Assembly: GCF_012726265.1 (NCBI RefSeq)
Contig: NZ_JAASAG010000009.1
Span: forward strand, 186,001 to 250,000
Length of the DNA: 64,000 bases
Direction: 5' to 3'
Origin: Streptomyces sp. HNM0575
Lineage (GTDB): Bacteria; Actinomycetota; Actinomycetes; Streptomycetales; Streptomycetaceae
The notes below the pieces were generated by a model, which was not told where the DNA came from, did not search any database, and saw nothing but the letters and a program-made list of their open reading frames with translations. The position numbers and the translations under genes were made by a program. This document shows positions 1 to 6,408 of this stretch, piece after piece (positions within the stretch are counted from its first letter, which is position 1; every line of letters starts with the position of its first letter).

Positions 1-180
1 ATCTTCGTCGAGCAGGCCAAGGGGGTGCTCGCCCAACGTCTGAAGGTGAGCGTCGATGAGGCGTTCTCATTGCTTCGTGGCGAAGCCCGCCTCCGGAACC
101 GGCGCTTGTCCGATCTGGCGCAGGCGATCGTCGACGGCTCCGAGCAACTTCCTGCCGCGCCGGACGACTTGACCCGCTGA
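1..180 (+). CDS. ANTAR-domain protein, C-terminal fragment
   Basis: The window opens inside a gene read in frame 1 to a TGA at 178-180; 59 codons are present. The residues contain the ANTAR signature (EQAKGVLAQRL, then VSVDEAF and a basic LRNRRLSDLAQAIVDG stretch), the three-helix RNA-binding module that prevents transcription termination at paired hairpins in the target leader. In actinobacteria ANTAR is usually C-terminal to GAF, PAS or receiver domains. The sensory part lies outside the window, so the input cannot be stated. The identification of the domain is good; the target RNA is unknown. Confidence 0.75.
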   Translation: MFVEQAKGVLAQRLKVSVDEAFSLLRGEARLRNRRLSDLAQAIVDGSEQLPAAPDDLTR

Positions 181-668
181 ACGGTCGGAAAGCTGCGGAG
201 AGTCCGCTCCTCCGGGCTTGGCCGGAGCGCCGCATCCGCCCCGCATAGCACAGCCGCCACCCACAGCGAAAGTCCCGTTACGGTGAGGCCGGGCCCGGGA
301 GTACTCTGACGGCCTGTCGCCCCAGACCCCGGTGGCATTCTGTCCGAAGTACGCCCGACGGCACGGGTGTTGCTGCCTCGCCCGACCGCTGCTCCGGGTC
401 GTGGGTCCGCTCGGCCCCCTCGACAGCACGCACCCACTGTCGCTGTGCGGCATGCCCGGTCATTTGCGTCTTCCCGCCTGCCCCGATCTCTCGCATTCCC
501 ACGGCGCACCTTCGCCGGCTCGCGGAGTGCGTCCAGTACGGGGGTGCTCGGCATGGGAAATGAGACGCAGGCACGCCGGCACGTCGTCCCCCAGTTCTGT
601 CCGCCGCATGCGGCGAATCCGCCGAGGAGCAGCAGCCAGAGCCGGGATCGCAGAAGGATGTGAGAGCG
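181..668. other. Intergenic stretch with no recognised gene
   Basis: About 490 bases between the ANTAR gene and the SsgA-like gene. Open frames exist on both strands, but their translations are arginine/proline-rich and resemble no family, as expected for non-coding high-GC DNA. A possible GCTCC...GGAGC hairpin just after the ANTAR stop could be a weak terminator, but it lacks a T-run. The Shine-Dalgarno of the next gene, AAGGA, lies at 654-658. Confidence 0.5.
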
Positions 669-1136
669 ATGAACACCACCGTCGACGACGGCGATGGCGG
701 CAGTGGCGGCGATGTCGAACGCCCCGGAAAAGCCTGCGTGATACGCGACTTGGAAGTCTTTCTGGTGCTCTCCGCAGAGTGCGCGGCACCGCTGCGCGCG
801 CGGTTCACCTACCGGGCCACCGACCCCTTCGCCGTTCAGCTCGACTTTCACCTGGCCACACAGAGTCCGGTCCGCTGGATCATCTCCCGTGAGTTGCTGA
901 CGACGGGCATGGTGCGACCCGTAGGACGCGGTGACGTGCGTGTGTGGCCCACACACGGAGACACGCAGATCAATCTGCGGCTGTACTCGCCGGACGGCGA
1001 CGCAGTGCTGGAGACCGCGGCGGGCCCACTGGCCGAATGGCTCGAGCGCACCTGCCTGTTGGTCCCGCCAGGGCATGAAGAGCGCTTCCTTGACACCGAC
1101 ACCCTGATCAAGGACCTGCTGCGGGAATCCCCGTAG
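669..1136 (+). CDS. SsgA-like (SALP family) sporulation/cell division protein
   Basis: A 155-residue protein of the SsgA-like family, found only in sporulating actinomycetes, where members guide septum placement and peptidoglycan processing at sporulation (known of the family). Recognisable parts are the LSAECAAPLRARFTY opening, YRATDPFAVQLDFH, RDL-like WIISRELLTTGM, GDVRVWP, and the C-terminal WLERTCLLVPPGHE followed by an acidic tail. The ATG at 669 is preferred because AAGGA (654-658) sits 10 bases upstream; an in-frame GTG at 660 is too close to that site. It stands alone between unrelated genes. Which paralogue (SsgA-G) it is cannot be decided; neither the ssgR regulator nor a cell-division gene is adjacent. 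Confidence 0.85.
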   Translation: MNTTVDDGDGGSGGDVERPGKACVIRDLEVFLVLSAECAAPLRARFTYRATDPFAVQLDFHLATQSPVRWIISRELLTTGMVRPVGRGDVRVWPTHGDTQINLRLYSPDGDAVLETAAGPLAEWLERTCLLVPPGHEERFLDTDTLIKDLLRESP

Positions 1137-1180
1137 CACGACTGCCCGGCCGGACGGGAACGGGCCGCCAGGACCCGGAG

Positions 1181-1220
1181 CAAGGCCGAGCCGGGGCGAG
1201 CAAGGCCGAGCCGGGGCGCG
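1181..1220. repeat. 20-bp tandem duplication
   Basis: The 20-bp unit starting CAAGGCCGAGCCGGGGCG occurs at 1181-1200 and again at 1201-1220, differing only at the nineteenth base (A versus C). It lies just after the SsgA-like gene. It has no dyad symmetry strong enough to call a terminator; most likely it is a replication-slippage duplication. Confidence 0.7.
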
Positions 1221-1262
1221 GGAGCGATGAACCGTACCGGCTGACGAGTCCCTTAATCTGCA

Positions 1263-1292
1263 AACTAGCTAGTTGCGAAAGTTGGCAACTAG
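1263..1292. promoter_or_regulatory. Candidate ArsR operator
   Basis: A perfect palindrome AACTAGCTAGTT (1263-1274) overlaps a perfect inverted repeat CTAGTTGC (1269-1276) / GCAACTAG (1285-1292) with an 8-base gap. It is AT-rich against a GC-rich background and lies 66 bases upstream of the ArsR-family gene. ArsR repressors usually bind such interrupted dyads over their own promoter, so autoregulation is the natural reading. Confidence 0.6.
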
Positions 1293-1357
1293 CGAGATCA
1301 TCTCTGGGACGTTGCAAGTGGCGGAGACCGTATGGCCCTTGAGATGAGGCACGAACG

Positions 1358-1777
1358 ATGGCGGGTGACAGGGCTGCGGCCGGTGGCGGGGAGCTTCGGG
1401 AGGCCGGTTCGGTGACGGCGCCCCTGTATCAGCTCAAGGCCGAGTTCTTCAAGACGCTGGGACACCCGGTCCGCATTCGCGTACTGGAGCTGCTGAGCGA
1501 GCGCGAGCATGCCGTGGCCGAGATACTGCCGGAGGTGGGGGTCGGTGCCCCGCATCTGTCCCAGCAGCTGGCCGTGCTGCGGCGGATGAATCTCGTCGTG
1601 ACCCGCAAGGAGGGGCCGACGGTCTATTACTCGCTGACCAGCCCCGAAGTGGCGGAGCTGCTGCGGGTGGCGCGGTCGATTCTCTCCGGAGTGCTGTCGG
1701 GACAGGTCGAGTTGCTGGCGGACCTGCGGTCGGCGGCCTCGGAGAAGGAGGAGGCCCCGGGCCGCGGCAGCACCTAG
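1358..1777 (+). CDS. ArsR-family transcriptional regulator
   Basis: A 139-residue winged-helix repressor. Residues about 27-115 carry the ArsR fold: LYQLKAEFFKTLGHPVRIRVLELL (start of the domain), the recognition helix APHLSQQLAVLRRMNLV and the wing TRKEGPTVYYSLTSPE. The canonical CxC metal-binding pair of ArsR/SmtB sensors is absent, so it is probably not an arsenic or cadmium sensor of the classic type. It is followed 108 bases later by a hydrogenase/complex-I-like subunit gene, so it may have controlled that locus, which is now broken. The operator-like dyad at 1263-1292 lies just upstream. The ATG at 1358 has no strong ribosome-binding site; a GTG at about 1411 just before the domain is an alternative start. 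Confidence 0.85.
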   Translation: MAGDRAAAGGGELREAGSVTAPLYQLKAEFFKTLGHPVRIRVLELLSEREHAVAEILPEVGVGAPHLSQQLAVLRRMNLVVTRKEGPTVYYSLTSPEVAELLRVARSILSGVLSGQVELLADLRSAASEKEEAPGRGST

Positions 1778-1885
1778 GGCGCCCATGTGCGGCGGTCGCC
1801 CCTTGTGAAGGACCCCTTGTGACGGGGCAGGGGGCGGCCGCTTCTCAGCTCGGTGGGATACGAGCCCGATGCTGAGGAGCATGTG

Positions 1886-2368
1886 GTGAGTCTGTTGCGC
1901 AAGATCCGCGGTACGGGGCGAGTGGCCGAAGAGACCCCGCCGCGGCCGCAGGGGGTCGTACCGGACGCGGCGCGGGAGTTGGGCGGCTCGGCGCAGGTGC
2001 GGTGCGTGGACGCGGGCTCGTGCAACGGGTGTGAGATCGAGATCGGTTCGGCGTTCGGCCCGGTGTACGACGTCGAGCGGTACGGAGCACGGTTGGTGGC
2101 TTCGCCGCGGCATGCGGACGTCGCGCTGGTGACGGGGCCGGTGACGCGCAATATGGCCGAGCCGCTGCGGCGTACGGTCGCGGCGATGCCTGAGCCCCGA
2201 GTGGTGGTCGCGGTGGGTGACTGCGCGCTGAACTGCGGTGAGTTCGCCGGGGGTTACGGGGTGGAGGGCGCGGTCGGCGACGTGGTGCCCGTCGATGTGA
2301 CGGTGCCGGGGTGCCCGCCGCGGCCCGAGGAGATCGTTGCGGCGCTGCGCACCGTGACCGGCCGGTGA
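1886..2368 (+). CDS. NADH-quinone oxidoreductase subunit B-like / HycG-type [4Fe-4S] subunit
   Basis: A 160-residue protein of the NuoB/HycG family, the small subunit that carries the N2-type [4Fe-4S] cluster in complex I and in group-4 membrane hydrogenases. Four cluster cysteines are visible: the SCNGCEIE pair, the one in VGDCALNCGEF and the one in VPGCPPRPEEI. GTG 1886 is preferred, with GAGGAG at 1874-1879 in front; GTG 1853 and 1883 are alternatives. It overlaps the next reading frame by 4 bases (GTGA), which indicates translational coupling with a proton-channel subunit. The other subunits (NuoH/HycD-like, HycE-like catalytic subunit) that normally complete such a locus are missing here, so the product is probably an orphan. 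Confidence 0.8.
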   Translation: MSLLRKIRGTGRVAEETPPRPQGVVPDAARELGGSAQVRCVDAGSCNGCEIEIGSAFGPVYDVERYGARLVASPRHADVALVTGPVTRNMAEPLRRTVAAMPEPRVVVAVGDCALNCGEFAGGYGVEGAVGDVVPVDVTVPGCPPRPEEIVAALRTVTGR

Positions 2369-3721
2369 ACTCGGTAGCGACCGTGCTCGCCGCGTCGACG
2401 GGATTCGCGGGAGCCGGCATCGGTGCCGGTCTGGCGAGTGCCGGTCGTGTGCGGGCGACCGCCGTGGGCATGTGTACGGGCGCGAGCGGTGTCTCCGGGG
2501 CGTGGGCAGGGGTGGCCGCATCCCTCGGCGACCGGTGGGCCGCCGATGTGCCGTGGCTGCTGCCCCTGGCCGGCGTCCGTCTGGAAGTCGACGCGCTGTC
2601 GGGGCTGTTCATGACGGTGGCGGGGGCCGTCGTCGCGGCCGTGTCGCTCTACGGGATCGGCTACACCCGGCACGGCGGGCACAGCGGGCACGGTGCGACC
2701 TCGCGCGGAGCGCACGGTGCGGCCTCGCGCGGAGCGCAGACCGTGCTGCCTCTCTTCGCGGTGACGCTCGTGCTGGTGCCGGTGGCCGCCTCGGTGTCGA
2801 CGTTCCTGCTGCTGTGGGAGGCGATGGCGCTCGCGTCACTGCTGTTGGTGCTCGCCGAGCACCGCGAGCGGTCCTCGGTACGGACTGCCGGGGTCTGGTA
2901 TGCGGTGATGACGCATCTGGGCCTCGTAGTGCTGCTGGTCGGGCTGGTGTGGTTCGCGGCGAGCGCCGGGGGTGAGGACTTCGCGGCGCTGCGGGACGGC
3001 GCGCCCGGGATGTCTCCGGCCACGCGCGGCGTGGTGTTCCTTCTGGTGACGGCCGCGTTCACGTCGAAGGCGGGCGCCGTGCCGCTGCATGCCTGGCTGC
3101 CGAGGGCACATCCCGAAGCGCCCAGCCACATCTCGGCGTTGATGAGCGCGGCGATGGTGAACCTGGGGATCTACGGCGTCGTCCGGGGGCCTGGACCTGC
3201 TGGGCGGCGGTGCGGGCTGGTGGTGGCTGGTCCTGATCACGTTGGGCGGGCTGTCGGCCGTGTACGGGATCCTTCAGGCCGCGATGGCCTCGGACCTCAA
3301 GCGGCTGCTGGCGTATTCGACCAGCGAGAACATGGGCCTGATCCTTGTCGGGGTGGGCGCTGCCGGGCTGTTCGCCGCGGCCGGCCGGGAGGCGCCGGCG
3401 GCCCTCGCGTTGGGAGCGGCGCTGCTCCACGTGGTCAACCACTCCGCGTTCAAGGCCCTGTTGTTCTGTGCGTCGGGTTCGGTGCTGCGTGCCACGGGAG
3501 TTCGCGATCTGGACCGGCTGGGCGGCCTGAGGGCGCGGATGCCTGTGACGGCGGGACTGTTCGCGCTGGCCGCGCTGGGCGCGGTGGCGCTGCCGTGGCA
3601 CGGGAGATGGCCCAGGATTACGTTCCTCAACGGCCTGCGACGTACTCGAAGTACCAGCCGTCCACCGCCGATCGGCGCTCATCCGCGGGCTTGGCCGTCA
3701 ACGGACTCTCCATTAAGTTAG
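2365..3721 (+). pseudogene. Broken HyfB/NuoL-type proton-translocating membrane subunit
   Basis: The 5' part (frame 1, to about 3189) encodes a hydrophobic Mrp/NuoL/HyfB-like protein, including TSKAGAVPLHAWLPRAHPEAPSHISALMSAAMVN, the conserved proton-channel core containing the key lysine. At a run of five G at 3185-3189 the frame changes: one extra G restores the sequence GVVRGGLDLLGG, and the family sequence continues in frame 2 (LSAVYGILQAAMASDLKRLLAYSTSENMG, then HVVNHSAFKALLF). Homology stops abruptly after GAVALP near 3597, about half-way through a typical HyfB, and unrelated sequence follows to TAG 3719-3721. So there is both a frameshift, which could be a sequencing slip in the G-run, and a real 3' truncation. 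The start is GTG 2365, overlapping the upstream stop. Confidence 0.75.
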
Positions 3722-3746
3722 CTTCTAACAAATGTTAGTAGCTAAC
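3717..3746. promoter_or_regulatory. 30-bp near-perfect palindromic operator for the TetR/monooxygenase operon
   Basis: GTTAGCTTCTAACA (3717-3730), two central A, then TGTTAGTAGCTAAC (3733-3746): 14-bp arms with a single mismatch. It ends seven bases before the GTG start of the flavin monooxygenase, covering the expected promoter/5' end, and is strikingly AT-rich. Size and symmetry fit a TetR-family dimer site; the TetR gene is the second gene of the operon, implying autoregulation of both. Confidence 0.7.
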
Positions 3747-3753
3747 ACGGGGA

Positions 3754-5349
3754 GTGGCGGTGGACCGTCCGGCTGTGATCGTGGCGGGGGCGGGACCGAC
3801 GGGGCTGACGCTGGCATGCGGCCTTCGCGCGGCGGGAATCCCGGTGCGGGTCGTCGACCGCGCCAAGGAACCGGCGCACACCTCCCGCGCGCTGGGACTC
3901 CAGCCACGGGGGTCCGAAGTCCTCGACCGTCTGGGCGCGTTGGAGGATCTGCCGGAGAACTCGATCCCCATCCGGCAGGTGATCACCCACGTCGACGGCC
4001 GGGCAGTCGCCCGGCTGAGAGTCGGGCGCCCCACGAAGCTGGTGACCCGGCCGGGTCTGCTCATCTCCCAGGCCGAGGTGGAGGCCCGACTGCGGCGTCG
4101 CCTCCTGGCCCTGGGCGTCGAAGTGGAGTGGGGACGCGAGGTGTTCACCGCCGAACAGGACTCCGACGGCGTCACCGTCGGAGTCGCCGACGGGCACATG
4201 CGGGGGCAGTGGCTCGTGGGATGCGACGGCGCCCACAGCCGCGTACGCCGGGCAGCCGGCATCGACTTCCCCGGCGTCGCCGTCATCGAACGCTTCCTCC
4301 TCGCGGACATCCGGGCAGAACTGCCGCTCCCCCGGGATGCCGCGTCGGTGTGGCTGCGGGGCGACCGGCTGTGCGGGGTCTTCCCGCTCCCCGGCGGGAT
4401 CTGGAGGGTGATGGCTCCCGCTCCCGCGGACTGTGCCCTTGAACTCGGCTCGACGGAACTGGTCGAGGTGCTCACCACGATCTTGCGGGAAGAGGCGGCG
4501 CTCACCTCCGTGCCCGTCCGGGAGACCCTGTGGACCTCCACTTTCCGCATCCACCGGCGGCTGGCGTCGACCTACCGCACGGGGCGCGTTCTCCTCGCCG
4601 GGGACGCCGCGCACATCCACAGTCCCCTGGGCGGCCAGGGCCTCAACACCGGGTTGGGCGACGCGGAGAACCTGGCGTGGAAGCTGGCGCTCGTCACCGC
4701 GGGCCGAGCGCACGAGGCGCTGCTGGACACGTACCAGACCGAACGCCGCCCCATCGCGAAGGAGGTGCTGGAGTCCACGAGCGCCATGACCCGCGTGGTG
4801 GCGGGACAGAGCGCACCGGCCCGGGGTCTGCGCGACCACGTGCTCGTACCGCTCATGAACCGGCCCGCGCTGCAACGACTGATCTGGGAGCAGGCATCCC
4901 AGTTGAAGATCAGCTACCGCGGCGGCCCCCTGGGAGACCGTTTCCCGAGTGCCTGGATCTCCCCGAGTGCCTGGATCACGCGCCGCCCACGGCCCGGCGA
5001 CCGCGTGCCCGACCTGGACTGCTCACGACAGGACGGCAGTCGTACCCGCCTGCACGCTGAACTCGGCGCCCGCTGGGCCCTGTTGACGCCCGGCTCAAAA
5101 GCAGCGGACTTCGTCGCCCTTGCGGGCCGGCGGCTCGGGGGCGCCGGCCAGGTCGCCGCTCTGACCCCCGCCTCGGTCACCGGGCGGCATGTGATGCTCG
5201 TGCGGCCCGACGCGCATCTCGCCTGGCGCGGCACCTCGTTGAGCGCGCTGGAGAAATGGCTCACGACCGCCCTGGGCGCCGAACCGGTCGCATGCCGCGG
5301 TGTGACGGCTGACGGGCGAGACCAGGACAGCGGAACACGACGGGAGTGA
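3754..5349 (+). CDS. FAD-dependent aromatic-type monooxygenase
   Basis: A 531-residue class A flavin monooxygenase (FAD_binding_3/PheA-TetX type), which uses NAD(P)H and O2 to hydroxylate aromatic or polyketide substrates. Motifs: GxGxxG dinucleotide fold VAGAGPTGLTLACGL near residue 10, the DG motif LVGCDGAHSRVRRAAGI near 155, and the GD motif LLAGDAAHIHSPLGGQGLN near 285. The C-terminal about 130 residues look like the thioredoxin-like third domain of the longer subgroup. An in-frame 18-bp duplication (4944-4977) gives PSAWIS/PSAWIT. GTG 3754 or GTG 3760 can serve as start with GGGGAG at 3749-3754; 3760 has better spacing. The gene runs into a TetR gene and lies behind a palindromic operator, so it is probably inducible by its substrate. 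The substrate cannot be read from sequence. Confidence 0.85.
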   Translation: MAVDRPAVIVAGAGPTGLTLACGLRAAGIPVRVVDRAKEPAHTSRALGLQPRGSEVLDRLGALEDLPENSIPIRQVITHVDGRAVARLRVGRPTKLVTRPGLLISQAEVEARLRRRLLALGVEVEWGREVFTAEQDSDGVTVGVADGHMRGQWLVGCDGAHSRVRRAAGIDFPGVAVIERFLLADIRAELPLPRDAASVWLRGDRLCGVFPLPGGIWRVMAPAPADCALELGSTELVEVLTTILREEAALTSVPVRETLWTSTFRIHRRLASTYRTGRVLLAGDAAHIHSPLGGQGLNTGLGDAENLAWKLALVTAGRAHEALLDTYQTERRPIAKEVLESTSAMTRVVAGQSAPARGLRDHVLVPLMNRPALQRLIWEQASQLKISYRGGPLGDRFPSAWISPSAWITRRPRPGDRVPDLDCSRQDGSRTRLHAELGARWALLTPGSKAADFVALAGRRLGGAGQVAALTPASVTGRHVMLVRPDAHLAWRGTSLSALEKWLTTALGAEPVACRGVTADGRDQDSGTRRE

Positions 5350-5354
5350 GGAGA

Positions 5355-5993
5355 ATGGCGCCGCCGGCCGACCACGCTCAGCCACCTGTTCAGGGACTGC
5401 GGGAACGCAAGAAGGCACAGACCCGCCGGACCATCCAGGAACACGCGTTGCGGCTCTTCCTCAGCGAGGGCTACGACGGCACCACCGTGGAGGACATCGC
5501 CACGGCTGCCGGGGTCTCCCACATGACGTTCTTCCGGTACTTCCCCACCAAGGAATCCGTCGTCGAATCGGACGACTACGACCCGATGATCGCCCGGCTC
5601 ATCGAAGAGCGGCCACCGCAGGAAGACGCCCTCACCGCCGTGCACCAGGCCCTGGCGGGCGGTCTGAAGAGCATCTACGAGACGGACCGGCGGGCACTGC
5701 TCGCACGCACCCGGCTGATCCTCACGACACCCGCGCTGCGCGCGCGCCTGTGGCAGAACCAGTCCGCGACGGAACAGCTCTTCACCGACGCGCTCACGGC
5801 ACGCGAACCGTCCGGGGACGCCTTCCGGATCCGGGTCCTGGCGTCCGCGTCGCTGGCCGCGGTGGCGACCGCGCTCACCGCATGGGTGGACGGTGAAGGC
5901 CGCGAGCACCTGCCGGCTCTCGTCGACGCGGCCTTCGCAGTGCTGCACGCGCCCGGCACCACCGGCCCGCCTCGGCAGCCGAACGGGAGCTGA
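5355..5993 (+). CDS. TetR-family regulator
   Basis: A 212-residue TetR repressor. The N-terminal helix-turn-helix is clear: RRTIQEHALRLFLSEGY, TTVEDIATAAGVSHMTFFRYFPTKESVV. The DYDPMIARLIEERPP segment and C-terminal helices match the MftR/AcrR-like TetR subgroup often found with flavin monooxygenases. ATG 5355 is chosen because GGGAG at 5342-5346 lies 8 bases upstream; a GTG at 5346 overlaps the stop of the monooxygenase. The two genes form an operon, and the 30-bp palindrome at 3717-3746 is the likely target. Confidence 0.85.
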   Translation: MAPPADHAQPPVQGLRERKKAQTRRTIQEHALRLFLSEGYDGTTVEDIATAAGVSHMTFFRYFPTKESVVESDDYDPMIARLIEERPPQEDALTAVHQALAGGLKSIYETDRRALLARTRLILTTPALRARLWQNQSATEQLFTDALTAREPSGDAFRIRVLASASLAAVATALTAWVDGEGREHLPALVDAAFAVLHAPGTTGPPRQPNGS

Positions 5994-6090
5994 GGACTCG
6001 CCCCCGGTACGAGGACTCACCCCGGTACTTGGCTCGGGTGCTCCGGCCGGTTCATCGCATGCCGCGCGGCCGGACCACGTAAGCCACGGT

Positions 6091-6144
6091 CGTCAAAGCC
6101 GCGTCAGGATCCCGCCTCGGGCCGTCAGGGCTTCGTCAAGGCGG
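6091..6144 (+). promoter_or_regulatory. Candidate KdpE site: two pairs of 11-bp direct repeats
   Basis: Four CGTCA(A/G) elements begin at 6091, 6102, 6123 and 6134, that is, 11, 21 and 11 bp apart, all on the same face of the helix. OmpR/PhoB-type regulators bind tandem half-sites with 11-bp spacing. The array lies 88 bases upstream of the first kdp-linked gene, while kdpE is the last gene of the same locus. The assignment to KdpE is inference from spacing and location. Confidence 0.5.
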
Positions 6145-6231
6145 GCTGCGCAGGGCTGTCCGGGGAGCTTTCCTCCCAGGTGAGCCCGCATCCGCGGGCG
6201 TACCTGTCCGAACTCTCCCGGGGAGCATGCG

Positions 6232-6315
6232 ATGGCCGACGTGGCTTTCGTCCTCACCACCGTCGCGGTGTTCGCGCTGGTGGCTCTCGTGGCCAAGGCG
6301 GTGACGAGGCTGTGA
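6232..6315 (+). CDS. 27-residue single-span membrane peptide preceding kdpF
   Basis: A small gene with ATG 6232 and TGA 6313-6315; the Shine-Dalgarno GGGGAG lies at about 6220-6225. The peptide begins MADVAFVLTTVAVFALV and ends VAKAVTRL: one hydrophobic helix with a basic C-terminal end, so Nin-Cout or Nout-Cin cannot be decided. Its stop overlaps the GTG start of kdpF (GTGA), a coupled arrangement that argues for real translation. I recall similar tiny proteins in this position in other actinomycetes, generally annotated as hypothetical. It could be an extra small subunit or assembly factor of the KdpFABC potassium pump; that role is inference. Confidence 0.65.
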   Translation: MADVAFVLTTVAVFALVALVAKAVTRL

Positions 6316-6401
6316 GCGCCGAGAACGTCGCCGGTCTGGTCGTTGCCGTTCCGGTGCTGGTCTATCTGGTCGTCGCGCTGGTCTTCCCGGAGAGGTTCTG
6401 A
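6312..6401 (+). CDS. kdpF: Potassium-transporting ATPase subunit F
   Basis: A 29-residue peptide starting at GTG 6312, with a single transmembrane helix ([24 protein letters not shown]). Length, hydrophobic profile and the ending LVFPERF are typical of KdpF, which stabilises the KdpABC complex in the membrane. It overlaps the preceding small gene by 4 bases and lies 7 bases before kdpA. The position leaves little doubt despite the size. Confidence 0.9.
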   Translation: MSAENVAGLVVAVPVLVYLVVALVFPERF

Positions 6402-6408
6402 GCGCCCG

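Noticed and set aside
1298-2715. Long Arg/His/Pro-rich frames opposite the ArsR and NuoB-like genes
   Set aside because: They are antisense shadows typical of high-GC DNA; the plus-strand proteins have clear family motifs.
3185-3189. Programmed frameshift in the HyfB-like gene
   Set aside because: There is a G-run but no slippery heptamer with a downstream pseudoknot or stem, and the gene is truncated further on; decay or a sequencing error explains it better.
5994-6231. c-di-AMP (ydaO-type) riboswitch before kdp
   Set aside because: Such riboswitches control kdp in some bacilli, but none of the conserved ydaO core could be recognised; only the CGTCA direct repeats stand out.
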